Shown piece after piece: positions 11,693-22,505 of a DNA stretch of 64,000 nt; the first letter of the stretch is position 1; each line of letters begins with the position of its first letter. Both the position numbers and the translations under genes were made by a program. The notes beneath the pieces were generated by a model. That model did not search any database. It had not been told where the DNA came from and saw nothing but the letters and a program-made list of their open reading frames with translations. The stretch lies in NCBI GenBank assembly GCA_024500155.1, contig CM044875.1, positions 21,454,703 to 21,518,702 on the forward strand, read 5' to 3'. This stretch comes from Chenopodium formosanum. Lineage: Eukaryota; Streptophyta; Magnoliopsida; Caryophyllales; Amaranthaceae.

Positions 11693-13090
11693 AGTTTTAT
11701 GAGAAAAAAATTAAAAAAAAATAATAATCTCAAATTATTAAAGAATCATATCACCTTGAGATATACGAATACAGTGCTGGTATCCGTCATCCTACCTTTT
11801 ATATTAATGATGCAATAAAGGTATCCATAAGTCCTGGTGGCTAGTATAAAATCTGCTATACACATGCTTGTCTTTAAGAAAATTGCAAATTAAATTAGAA
11901 TCATATCAAATACATGAGAAAGTAGTACATTCAAACAACCCCTAAAGGGACTATCTGCACCACGTAGTTCTACAATATTCCACTATTTAAGCCTGAATAC
12001 GAAGAGAATTAAGAATAATAAGGCTCAAACCACCCAAAAGTTACAAACCAGAGAATTAGAGGTGAATATAAATTGAGGATGCCAAAAATAAAGGAATAGC
12101 AAGGTTGTTCACCAAACTTAAACTACTTATACAAGAAAAAGTCGACTATACACTATTTTGGAAAGAAAACTGAAGGAAGGCCTATAAAGATACTAAATAC
12201 GGAGCTAGCAAAGAAACAGAGTTGTAGTCCTACGAAGTACACATGCTAAGATGCAAAGAAAGGTCAAAACCTTCAAGAAGTTTTCGTTTTGTATTCCCAA
12301 TCACCTAGGATGCTTTTCAACTTTCAATCAAGCTAAGCTATTTGAAAGCTTTCAAACTTTGACCTAAGTACCCATGAATGTGGGTATTTTCAATATGCTA
12401 GGCTCTTAAAATTTCAAGCCATTTAAAAGGCTTTCAAACTTCCACCTATGTACTGATGTCACAATAATGTAGGATTGAGGCACTTAGCAATTGAGAAAAT
12501 ATAATAACTTAGTGATAATAATAACCAGTCAACACTCTGAGGCTCATTCATAATAATATATAATCAAACTAATATATGATCAAAGAAGTTAAAACCTAAA
12601 TGATATATAATCAAAGAAGATGAAATCTAAACATGGAGGAACATTTACAATAGATAAGAAATGTTGCTCCTGTAATAAATGAACAAACATTGATTCCTCA
12701 TTTGATAAATGAATAAAGAATTGTTTGCTCATTTCACAAATGAGTAGAGAATTTTTTGCTCTTTTGATAAATGAGCAAATAATTGTTGCTCATTTAGTCC
12801 AAGTAATCAATTCCAATAAATTTAAGCTAAATATATCAGTTTACACTAAAATAGAAGCATATCTTTGATTGAAATTATAAATTTATAAGTTATAACATAA
12901 AGTTCGAAAATTTTGAATGTGCAAAAAATGAGAAAAAAGAAATTTGAATGAAAATAGGATAATTTACACAAATTCATTATGCTTAGTTATTTGCTCAATT
13001 CAACTCTGTTTGCTCATCTTGTTTTTTACTATAATACTTTTCATATTTAGGTTTGCTCATTTTAATTATGTTTGCTCATTTTACATATCT

Positions 13091-13664
13091 TCAATTGAAA
13101 TTATCAAATTTATAACATTAATTTTCAAATTATTTGACAAAAATTTACCAACATAAGAACATTCAATAGGAAATTTAACGAAAATTAACATGCAATATGA
13201 AAATTTTAACGAAAATCCTAAATTGAGAACACTCAAAGTAAAAATAAATAAATATATAAATAAATAAAATCAAGCAAAAATTAGAATGTCATAACCAAAA
13301 TTAAGAACATTCATATTCAAAAATTTCCAGAATACTAAAATCGAATATTAGAACATCAAATTCAAAAATATACTAAATTAAGATTACTCAATTTGAAAAT
13401 TTTTAACGAAAATATGAAATTAAGAGCATGAAATTTGAAAATTACTGGCCAATATTAAAAACATGACTTACTTGTTTATTATTCAATGAAGCTTGTTAAT
13501 TCTTGTTGTTGCTGAAATCTAACATAAATTGAACAGATTTGAGCTCAAAATCCTTGAATCTCATTGAAATTTTGATAGGAAGCAGTTATTGAATTCCGCT
13601 TCCAAAAAAAAAATTAATTGGGCATCCCTTGATAGGAAGCAGTTATTGGGCATCCCTTGATAGG
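13091..13664. other. AT-rich non-coding; repeated subterminal motifs at the right end
   Basis: No gene is visible. From about 13573 the motif TTGATAGGAAGCAGTTATTG followed by GAATTCCGCTTCC and ATTAATTGGGCATCCC appears. It is repeated inside the CACTA-type element that starts at 13665, so part of that element end is duplicated outside its apparent terminus. Confidence 0.45.
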
Positions 13665-14764
13665 AACTAGTAGAAAAAAATTAATTGGGCATCCCTTGAT
13701 AGGAAGCAGTTATTGAATTCCGCTTCCAAAAAAAACTGAAACATACAAATGGGAGCGGTTTTGGGTTGAACCGCTCCCAAATATTATAATTGGAAGCGGT
13801 TTGAACAGTAAACCGCTCCCCATTCCTAAAAAAAACCCTTAAACTAATAATAATAAGGGCCTCCACTCTACTCATGGTCACGGGTCCTTCTCATCTCCTT
13901 TCTCTCTCCTCCTCTCCACTCTCATTCTCCTTTCTCTCAATTTGACCATGAAATTATAGGTTTTAATGTCAAATTCGACCATGAAATTCTAGAGTTTTTA
14001 TGGTTGAATTTGACCCTTAAAACCCAAATTTCAAGCCAATTTCGGGGTTGTGATAGAAATTAAGTTATGTTCCCTTTTTCCTTTCTTTTATTTTGTTTTT
14101 TTAAGGTTTTTTTTAATTATATGGTGATATGTAGTTGTATTAGTTTGTTTCAGGCGGATCTGGTTTGGGTGGGGGTTTTGGTGGGAATCGTGGTGGGTGA
14201 GGTGGATTTTTTTTTTTGGTTTTTAAAGGGGGGTTAAAGGTGCTTGGTGGTGGTGGTGATACGGCATAGGGGGTTGGGATCTGGTTTTGGTGGGTGGTGA
14301 GGTGGGTTACGGGTTTATGAGTGTTGGTGGTGAGGTAGGTTACGGGTTTATGGGTGTTCGTGGTGAGGTGGGCTGGGATTTGGTGGCTGGTAGTGCTGGT
14401 GCGCTTGGCTAGTGGTGGAACAAGAGCAACAACAAGTTGTATTAAATTTATTGTCAATTTATTTTTAGTTTACATTGTTGAAAATCAGAAATTGTAAAAT
14501 TACAATAATTGATTAATGAAAATAATTATATATTAATACATATGTTTGCTTGTGTATCAATTTGACAGGAAAAAAAAAAGGCATTATGGGAAGCGGTTCG
14601 GAGCCAAAACTATTTCCTATTACCTCTAAATGGGAAGCAGTTTGAACCGCTTGTCATTTAAATGGGCAATGGGAACCCCCCCCCCCCCCCCAAGCCCAAG
14701 CGGTTCAAAACTGTTTCCCATTAGGGGGTTAGAACCGCTTGCCATTTACTTTTTTCTACTAGCG
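13665..14764. mobile_element. CACTA (En/Spm)-type non-autonomous element, about 1.1 kb
   Basis: The left end reads aACTAGTAGAAAAAA (13665) and the right end, on the other strand, cgCTAGTAGAAAAAA (14764). This is the CACTAGTAGAAAA terminus of plant CACTA transposons with one or two substitutions. Near both ends are the many short direct and inverted repeats typical of CACTA subterminal regions: copies of GGGAGCGGTT/AACCGCTCCC, including a palindrome at 13751-13778, and AAGCGGTTC copies at 14580-14745. The 3-bp flanks AGG and AAG match imperfectly. There is no transposase. The G-rich middle (14150-14430) contains a 36-bp tandem duplication (GGGTTACGGGTTTATG..) and is of unknown origin. Confidence 0.65.
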
Positions 14765-16284
14765 AAGCTCATAAGCTCTTCACCCTAAATTCTTCGGATG
14801 AGCAGTAAGTAATTTTCTAAAAGGGGGAAACGTGTGGTTGTTTTACTATTTTGTCATTATAGGGGCACGTTAGATGAGAGTTGTTGATATTGTTTGATCC
14901 TAAGGCCTAGATTTGTTCTCTTATATTAGGAGTGTTCTTACATATGGACCTATTCTTACTAGATCCCTCCCTTATATATTATAAGGAAGGGCGCACACTT
15001 GATCAACGGTTAGAATTCTTTTTGACAAATTAAATCAAATCCCTAAAGAATTCTTTTTGACAAATTAAATCAAATCCCAAAAACTGCCGCACGAATTCTC
15101 TCTCCTCCTCCGCGATTTTCTCTCTTCTCTATGCGTTTCTCTCTCCTCCTCACGGAGGCCATGTTTGTTCTCCTCAACCATTTTCATGCTTCCACACCTC
15201 AATCAACAAATTGATTGTATGGAATATGCTGCAATTTACATATTATTTCAATAATTTGTTGAATCGTTGCAAAATTTCTCAACAATTGAGGTAAGAATTG
15301 CGAATTTGGTAATTGATTTTTAGGTTTTTTTCCAATGATAACTAAATCAGATAATATTATTGAATTTCATCTTATTCTTTGATTAATTTTAGCATTTTTT
15401 GTTAATTTTGGACGAAGTTGTGCAAACGAACTAATTAGTTTGTACTTTGAAGCGGCTTCCATCTTTCTCTATGCCATTGAAGCAGAATCTAAGGTACGAT
15501 GTTTTATTTCTCGCTTTGTTTTGATAAGATTGTTGAATGTGCCGAAATTTTTTGCATAAATAAAGACCAATGTTATGATTCAATTTTAACGATTTAATAA
15601 GTTTAATGGTAATGTTGTTGCTGATGTGTTTGTTGTTGTAGATAGCAGGGGGTTTTGTGAACTATTCTGTGTTGTTGTTGTGGTGTGGTGTAGGTTAGAG
15701 TTAGGTTTGGGGTGTAGGATAAGCTACCAGTGTTGTTGATGTTGTGTTGGTTGTTGTAGTGGCATCGATATCAGCGGGTTTAAAGGAGGCCATGATGGAT
15801 GAAGATAGCTGCTTGTGGAGTACTTTGTTGTTGCTGTGGTGTGCTGTAGGTTAGCGTTGGGTGTGTTGTATATCTCTAAACTAAATCAAAATAACTAAAG
15901 AGTAAATCAAATTGGCTCGAAAATACGGAGTAGTATATAAATAAGAGGTTGTATTGTGTAACAAATTCTTAAATGTGAGTTCAATTTTTCTCTGCCAATT
16001 TATTTCTCATGGCTAGCTATCTTCTATAGTGATACTATGTGCCAATAATACAGAAATATCTATGTGTTTATTAATCTTCTATTGCTTACGTTTACCTTCC
16101 TCACAATCTTCCTTAGTCTATGGATCTTCTTAATTGTATATGTCTAATTGGTATGCTTGATGGGTCTGGTACATGTATCTATTATTAAAGACTGTAAAGT
16201 CTTTAAAGGAATTAAAAAATACTTTAAAGTACCTTTAAAGTAATTGAAAAAGACTTAAAAGTTAATAAAAAAGACTTTAAGCTA
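14765..16284. other. non-coding; short tandem duplication
   Basis: A 35-bp unit (AGAATTCTTTTTGACAAATT..) is present twice at 15012-15046 and 15047-15081. The region 15090-15310 is CT-rich and UTR-like and ends in GAGGTAAGAATT, a donor-like site, but no continuous coding exon can be supported. GTT/GTG-rich low-complexity sequence fills 15600-15870. Confidence 0.35.
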
Positions 16285-16354
16285 AACCTATTAGCTCAAG
16301 TGGTAGAACACTATGCGAATGCATAGAGGTGTAGGTTCGATTCCTACATAGGTT
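16285..16354 (+). repeat. tRNA-like sequence, copy 3 (best preserved)
   Basis: It is 70 nt long with a perfect 7-bp acceptor stem AACCTAT/ATAGGTT. The A-box region TAGCTCAAGTGG, an arm CTATG-CGAATG-CATAG and the T-arm GTAGG-TTCGATT-CCTAC with a consensus B-box GGTTCGATTCC follow. The anticodon loop has six bases, so it should not decode normally. No CCA is encoded, as is usual for plant nuclear tRNA genes, so this does not discriminate. It is best read as a tRNA-related repeat or a diverged tRNA gene. Confidence 0.6.
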
Positions 16355-18330
16355 ATATCTATATAATCAAATATAAAACACTCTACAGTTATTGGCTTTC
16401 AAAGTGCTAGTTAGAAATATTGTCTACGATCAAAAGTAAATAACAAATCTATAATGCTGAGGATAATGGTGGGATTGGAGGCTGTTATTAGGGATTGAGA
16501 GGGCTCTATTGTTGCTGCTGCTGTGAGGAACTGCCACGCCACAAAGGTTGAAAATGTAGAGGTGTATATATGCTGTGAGGTTCGGGGTTCACCTAGATAA
16601 AATACTAGGGTATAAACGCATATGTGTGGAAAGTTAATAATAGTAATTCAAAAGTAGATAATATTTACTCAAACGTAAATAAAACTAAAACTAAAATAAA
16701 ATTTCTTTAACGTAAATCAATCTATAAATACACTAAAGTAACAACCACTGATGTCAGCTTTCCTCCAAAACTATACACGTGTCAACTTATTATAAAACAT
16801 TTTCCCGCCCAAAAGTTTATTGCATGTTACCAAAAAAAAAAAAAAAAAATAAATAAATAAATAAAATAAAATTATAACGTGATAATTAACATACATTTTA
16901 CATAATTAAATAAATAATTTAAATTAACAACACTAAACTACTATGTCCTATAAAAGTGGGATATGAAGGATATAGTTGTATGTTTTTCTACTTATCCTTT
17001 TATAATGCATCATTTATATTGTCCATGTTATACTCAGTGTACTTACCTCAATTAACTAATAATCCTATTTCCATGTTATAATATTTGACTGTGATAAAAT
17101 GCGACAATCTATTTCTCGGTTTTTTTTAGTGTCTGTAAGTGCAATTGTATCTCCGTAATATTGTCTCCCAATTTTTTTTTCTTTGATTTTTGATTCCCTG
17201 GTAGAATATATTGTTTGCTATAGAAGCCTGTCGGCAAGAACATTTGGTGGAAATATGTAACTTGGAAGGTTTTTTTTATTTATTACAAATAAAAGTATTT
17301 ATTTATTTTCTATTTGTCAGCATTTTATTGGAAATTTAATTACTACCTCTATATATTATAATTTCATCAAAGAGTTATTAGTTTTTGCGAGACATTAAAT
17401 ATTCCTTTGCCGCAAATAATAAGAAACGAGATAGTACCTATATTCTTCAATTTATCACAATATGTTTTTTGGTGCTAAAATTGTTGAAAGTTGATAAATT
17501 GCATATTAATTCTTCCATTATTTTCTAATGAAGTTCATTTGATTGCTTTGATTGTAGACTATGATGTTCTAATCGCCTAATCTTTCAAAGTTTTGGGTTG
17601 AGTGGTTGGGGTTAAATTGATTCTAATTTCATTAGGAAGGTTTGAGGTTTGTTCCTCTCAATGTCATTATTATTGCATATGTACGTTGGTAATCATATTT
17701 TATAAATGGTGTTAAATGTTATTGATAAATTTCGGAAAATATTTCTCAAAATGATTATTGACAAGAGTCAAAGAATGATACATACAACTCCAAACAACTT
17801 ATAAGTGCAACATAAAACAAATGTATTATATAAAATTAATAAATATTCCGTAAATTTTATTTAAAAATATTTTATGTTAGTGTTGTAGATGTTGCACTTA
17901 ATCCTCCAAGTATATCATTGATATGGAATCAAAAGGAACAAACGCCTAGCTTAGCTACACCAAATGGATGTTAGGATTGATTGGGCTATGCGCATGGAAT
18001 TGGATTGATTTCTACACCAAAATTATAAGGAAACTTGGTGCTTTTTTTTTTAATTAAAAATGATCTCTTTATTATTTACAAAGTAGTTGATTTTGTATGT
18101 TTTTTTTTATGTAATATAAAATTGAGAATGTATTATCATTGTTATTCAGGCTTACTAAAAATATTACTCTTTTCGATTTATATTCTTCTTCCTACTTTTG
18201 AATTTTTTTTGTGAGACAAATTGCCCAAGTAAAAAAGAACAATATAAAGCGGCTAAAGTATCAATTACTTGGGACAATCAATTTGAATTCAATAAAACAA
18301 ACAAAATTAGCAAATTTTATTTATTTAAAT
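16355..18330. other. AT-rich non-coding with dispersed AAAGTAAAT motifs
   Basis: The motif CAAAAGTAAATAA and close variants recur around 16182-16275 (ACTTTAAAGT palindromes), 16425 and 16646-16740. A poly-A/(AAAT)n tract lies at 16833-16870. No coding region is recognisable. A 92-bp Stowaway lies at 17343-17434. Confidence 0.4.
17343..17434. mobile_element. Stowaway-type MITE, 92 bp
   Basis: The left end CTACCTCTATATATTATAAT and the right end (complement CTATCTCGTTTCTTATTATT) are degenerate inverted repeats flanked by TA on both sides (17341-17342 and 17435-17436). Length and ends resemble the 88-bp Stowaway at 61288, so the two are probably siblings. Confidence 0.55.
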
Positions 18331-18356
18331 CGTGCATCGCACGGGAGATAAGCTAG
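18331..18356 (+). mobile_element. Helitron 3' terminus
   Basis: CGTGCATCGCACGG forms a short GC-rich hairpin (CGTGC/GCACG), followed 9 bp later by the terminal CTAG at 18353-18356 and then T. This is the standard plant Helitron 3' end. The same sequence terminates the Helitron at 35356. The 5' TC end was not located with confidence. Confidence 0.65.
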
Positions 18357-18851
18357 TTTAGCTCTAAAGATAATGAGTGATAAATGATCATAGAAAACAA
18401 GTCATTTAAATTTATATCGCTCTATAAATAAATATTTAACAACTAAGAGATAAGTATATGAGATGAGGTAAATTAAAAGTAAATGTTCTCAATCAAAAAG
18501 TAAAAAAAAAATCAGTGTAAAGGTAAATAATTTTATTTATGTGTATTTGTCCCTTCCCTAAATCAACAACAAAAGATTTCTAACATCAAGCTCATCCTTA
18601 TGCTTTGACTTTTAGACCAAAAACAAAAAATCTATGTGTATTTAGACTATTTTCTCAATATATTATCAAATTTTATAAAACACGATCTTTGCGCAATTCT
18701 TCTCATTCTTTCATAATCTTAAGTGGTCTCTACAATAATTAAAGAATATAAAGTAAATAAAAAATATTTTAAAGTAAATCGAAATATTATAAAAATAAAT
18801 AAATAAATCTCAAAAGTCAAATGAATAAAAAATAGTTTTATTTAATAAATA
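18357..18851. other. AT-rich non-coding with AAAGTAAAT motifs
   Basis: Repeats of AAAGTAAAT/AAAAGTAAAA occur at about 18475-18540 and 18745-18790, next to tRNA-like copy 4. No gene is seen. Confidence 0.4.
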
Positions 18852-18922
18852 AACCTACATGGGATTTGAACCCACATCTTTTGTGCATTTGCACAATGAT
18901 CTACTTGTTGAGCTAGTAGGCT
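18852..18922 (-). repeat. tRNA-like sequence, copy 4
   Basis: The minus strand has an acceptor stem AGCCTAC/GTAGGTT (seven pairs including one G-U), A-box TAGCTCAACAAGTAGA, an arm TTGTG-CAAATG-CACAA and a T-arm GTGGG..CCCAT with B-box GGTTCAAATCC. Compared with copy 3, several stem positions change on both sides so pairing is kept. The anticodon loop is again six bases. It is inverted relative to copy 3. Confidence 0.6.
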
Positions 18923-19877
18923 AGTGTATATTTAACATTCAAAGTAAAACATAATAACCCAAAAGTAAATTAAGTTTTCGTCGTGGTTTTTCTACTTAAG
19001 AGGTCGGTTGTGGTGACACATTATCACAAAGGAAGGAACCTTGATCACACTATGCTTAGGCTTACCTGTTGTTTCCCCATCTATAACAAGTGTGTTCCCT
19101 TGTTTTAATTTTTCTCGACTTTAGAGTTGGTAACTTTATTAGCGGGAGAAATTGGTTTCCATGGGTAGGATATTGACCACCTTTATGGACTGAATTTGAA
19201 TTTGTTACATCATATTGGACTCGCAAAGGCATCGCTACAGTTGATGGATGAGCAATAAGTTGTATGAACATTAATTTATATGACAGAAAAACATAACCAG
19301 ATACTAACTAGTAGCATTTTAACAAGAAAGATCAATTCAATGAATTGAGGTGGGAAAGAAAAATTACTTAAATAAAAAGATCTTAAAAGTAAAAAAATAT
19401 ATCTATAAATTACACTACAATCTCAACGGGTTGGATTATTCTTAGTTGTTCAAATAGCCAAGATTCTCAAAGTCTTTCTCAAACAACAATTCCATTACTA
19501 TATTATAATGGAAAACTCATAATTCACATCAATAATTAAAAAAAAACCTTAAAAGCACCACTGCACAATGCAGCAGCACCACAACATAGTGCAGCAGCAG
19601 CACCACGGCTGAGTGCACCAGCACAACCTTGATTGAGTGTAGCATAACTAATGTTATGGGGTGGATTAAATTTCTTTGCTAGCCCGATTTCATATATATG
19701 CAAAATTGAATTGCAGATTGTTATAATTGTATTTAGGTCTAAAAGTCCACCACACTATCACATTTGATTTCAAAAATCCTTATCCCTTACCTAGTTCTAA
19801 GTCCCAACTCTTTATGACTCTAAGCTTGGTAAATGACAATTTTGGAAAACGAATGAGGTATAAGAGTAGAACAAGTC
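18923..19877. other. non-coding left flank of the Tat element
   Basis: More AAAGTAAAT motifs lie near 18935-18975 and 19370-19400, and a CAG/CAC-rich tract at 19555-19640. No recognisable gene. The target duplication AAGTC sits at 19873-19877. Confidence 0.4.
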
Positions 19878-20375
19878 TGTTTTGGGTAATTTTACCCATG
19901 CCACATGGGCCAATCATGTCCTGACACGTGTCATACTCTGGTTGGTCCGAATTAGACCAATCTCCATTTGACACGTGTCCTTCCTAGAACTCGAGAGAAA
20001 AAAAGGCGGCCTTCAAGGGCCCGAATCCCGAGAAAGCCGTAATATGGTGCAGCTCATCAGAATTAGGTCAGAGTGACCTAATCAGGGGTACGTTTCCCAA
20101 TAACCCTATAAATAGGGAGATTCCCCCATTTTCGGGGCATCTACAATTTATTACAGCATACCCTACATTCTCTTACATCAAAGAAACACCTGATCTCGGA
20201 ATCCTAGAAGATCTCATTTCATTTTCCGCACCTTCTCCTACTCATATTCAAGTACTAACTTGACCGTCGGAGGCGGAGCTCCCATCACCCAGAGTCTCCG
20301 TTGTTTTGCAGGTACAGGCCGCGTGCAACCAGTCTTCGAGGCGTAACTCTCCGAGGGACAAAAACACCCAAAACA
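19878..20375 (+). repeat. 5' LTR of the Tat element (498 bp)
   Basis: It starts TGTTTTGGG and ends CCCAAAACA, perfect 9-bp inverted ends. The TATA box CCCTATAAATAGGG is at about 20104-20117. The last 314 bp (20062-20375) recur at 28129-28442 with no indels. Confidence 0.92.
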
Positions 20376-20396
20376 TTTGGCGCCGTCTGTGGGGAA
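20376..20396 (+). promoter_or_regulatory. primer binding site
   Basis: TTTGGCGCCGTCTGTGGGG follows the 5' LTR immediately. This sequence is characteristic of Tat-lineage elements, where a cellular tRNA 3' end primes minus-strand synthesis. The exact tRNA was not checked. Confidence 0.75.
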
Positions 20397-20469
20397 AAAG
20401 AAAAAGTAAGAATTCAAACCGTATGTCTCACTATATGAATTCAATAAAGACTGTTACATCATCTTTACA

Positions 20470-20694
20470 GAGGTGAAGGACCGGCTGACCATTGAGAAGC
20501 CGAATCCTATGAAGAGTTCCGTTCAGTCGCGGAACAAGAATAAATTCTGACACTTCCATCAGGAAGTGGGCCATGACACCAACGACTGCTATAGTCTCAA
20601 GCGGACGTTGGACCGTCTGGCTGACAAGGGCTTGCTGAAGTCCTATGTCTTGAAGTCCGAAGAAGCTTCTACGACGAATTCGGGGCAGCCGTAA
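20470..20694 (+). pseudogene. gag C-terminal remnant with zinc-knuckle-like motif
   Basis: Only the end of Gag remains, starting about 100 bp after the LTR, so most of gag and the leader has been lost. The readable stretch ends in the Tat-type motif FHQEVGHDTNDCYSLKRTLD, normally preceded by Cys (CxFHxxxGHxTxxC). Here the first Cys codon is the stop TGA at about 20549. It continues to a TAA at 20692-20694. Confidence 0.7.
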
Positions 20695-20736
20695 AAAACT
20701 GTCCAGCCTACTAGTAGCTCGGATACCGACAAGGAT

Positions 20737-21450
20737 TTGGTCTACACTATAGCAGACGGATTCGCATGCGGTGGCTTGACCATTCGGGGCACCAAGGATC
20801 ATTTGAAGAGAATGATCCATTTAGTTGATGATGGACAGGCGTCTTCCAACGGGACATTCCCAGATGTCCTCATCACTGAGAAGGATCGGTGCGAAGTTCG
20901 CCGACCGCATGACGACCTAATCGTCATTGAATGTAAGGTCGCCAACCAGCTGGTTGGCCGGATCCTAATACACACGAGTAGCTCCTCTATAATTACAAGC
21001 GGGACAATCTGCGCGACGTCTCCCATCCATTAGTTGGCTTTGGCGGAGGGGTCGTGCACCCACTCGGACAAATTGATATATCCATCCGGCTGGGAGAGAA
21101 GGGAAAAGGGCGGCACTTGGTCGTCCGGTTCCTGGTGGTTAAAGAGCTGACCGCCTACAATATTATTCTTGGCCGACCCACCCTGAACGAGTGCAAGGCA
21201 GTCATCATCCCAGCTCTCATGCTTCTCAAGTATGAAAAGGATGATGGCTCTGTTGGCTCCCTTAACGGGAATTAGAATATGGCAAGGGAGTGTTATCTCT
21301 CAGACATCAAGCCGACTACTACTGCAGCCAGTCAGCCGAAGGAGCCAATAGACCTTGACGACGTCAAGGACCCTGATTCGCCCCTTCCAGTCGCAAAGAA
21401 AAGAAAAACTGAACAGCTGGTGGAGGTGAAGAAAGAGAAGAAATAGCAAT
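20737..21450 (+). pseudogene. Tat protease region, active site lost
   Basis: The stretch contains IVIECKVANQLVGRILIHTS, where related elements have a Val-Asp-Thr-Gly-Ser active site. Here the Asp-Thr-Gly core reads His-Thr-Ser, so the catalytic Asp is gone. The frame then breaks near 21031 and resumes at 21054 with the conserved FLVVKELTAYNIILGRPTLN segment that ends the domain. Stops follow at 21273-21275 and near 21445. Confidence 0.8.
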
Positions 21451-21515
21451 CACTGACCGGGGAACGATCAGATGATCTCCGTCCCCAGCCGGCTATTGAG
21501 CATGTTGATATTCCT

Positions 21516-22505
21516 TTGGACGACAACCGTCCAGAGCGAACTGTTAAGGTGGGGACAGTTGCCTTTGAAAGGCTTGGTGTAGACTTGCACCATCTGCTCA
21601 AAGAATTCAAAGACATTTTTTCCTTTAAAGTGGAAGAGATGTCAGGCATCAGCCCGAATCTCGTTGTCCACAAACTCGTCGTGGATCCAAAAAGGAAGCC
21701 CATTCGGCAAAAGAAAAGAAATCATGGCGAGGAAAGAAGTCAGGCGGCAGCTGCCAAGGTCAAAAAGCTGTTAGATGCCGGGTTCATTCGGCCATGTAAC
21801 TTCCCTGATTGGGTTGCGAATGTGGTGCTTGTAAAGAAGCCGAATGGTACTTGGCGCATGTGTGTTGACTACACTGACTTGAACAAGGCATGTCCAAAGG
21901 ACAGTTACCCGCTTCCAAAGATCGACAGCCTTGTCGACTCTACAGCCGGGCATGCCTTGATGAGTTTTATGGATGCCTACTCCGGCATCCATCAGATACC
22001 CCTGTGGAAAAAAGATCAAGAGAAGACGGCCTTCGTCACTGATCAGGGGTTATTCTGCTATACGGTAATGCCGTTTGACTTGAAGAATGCGTCGGCTACT
22101 TTCCAATGGATGATTAATACAGTCTTCATTAATCAGATTGGGAGGAATGTAGAGGCGTACATTTATGACATGATAGTATAATCCAAGCTACAGGCGGATC
22201 ACCTTGATGATCTCCGAGAAACCTTCACCACACTTAGGCGGCATAAGGTCATGTTAAATCCCAAAAAATGTGTTTTTGGTGTTGAGTCTGGGAAGTTTCT
22301 CAGATTACTGATTGATCAAAGGGGGATAGAGTCTAACCCTGAAAATATACAGGCGGTGATTGACATGAAGTCACCCCGCTCTGTCAAGGAAGCTCAAAGG
22401 CTTACCGGTTGTCTGGCTGCACTTGGGATATTTCTCAACCGGTCAGGTGACAAGTGCCTTTACTTCTTCAAGGAAATCAGGAAGAATGCTCAAATGGGCT
22501 ATTGA
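21516..22505 (+). pseudogene. Tat reverse transcriptase, catalytic motif mutated
   Basis: RT is recognisable from DLHHLLKEFKDIFSFKVEEM through the conserved ANVVLVKKPNGTWRMCVDYT and CPKDSYPLPKID. The catalytic YIDD box reads YIYDMIV at about 22160-22178, so the first aspartate is lost, and a TAA follows at 22180-22182. The frame reopens at about 22190-22505 with HLDDLRETFTTLRRHKVMLN and the thumb/connection region. The gypsy RNase H that normally follows RT is absent: LYFFKEIRKN is joined directly to the KWAIEM segment that normally comes after it, an internal deletion of roughly 100 codons. Confidence 0.87.

Larger units (their letters stand above)
10656..13090. repeat. dispersed relatives of the GCTCATTTG palindrome
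   Basis: A full palindromic unit lies at about 10658-10683. Half or imperfect units are scattered at about 11297-11325, 11355-11375, 11403-11420, 11460-11560, 12668-12800 (four units) and 12990-13085 (TTTGCTCATTTT half-sites). All share AAATGAGCAAA or its complement. The rest of this stretch is AT-rich with no recognisable gene. ORFs of 60-90 codons here are low-complexity. Confidence 0.65.

Noticed and set aside
14140..14457. 105-codon minus-strand Pro/Thr-rich ORF
   Set aside because: It lies in the G-rich interior of the CACTA-type element and contains a 36-bp duplication; repetitive composition explains the open frame.
7700..15010. A single large transposon bounded by inverted TGTAAGAACACNTCCT-like stretches near 7706 and 14930
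   Set aside because: The inverted similarity is short and patchy, and no target duplication was found.
16285..16354. Functional tRNA gene
   Set aside because: The anticodon loop is six bases and the same departure is seen in copies 2 and 4, so I call it tRNA-like.
19062..19271. 69-codon minus ORF left of the Tat element
   Set aside because: No motif, no neighbours in the same frame, AT-rich repeat surroundings.
20431..20820. 129-codon minus-strand ORF over the gag/protease boundary
   Set aside because: It is the reverse complement of the sense Tat coding sequence and has no domain of its own.
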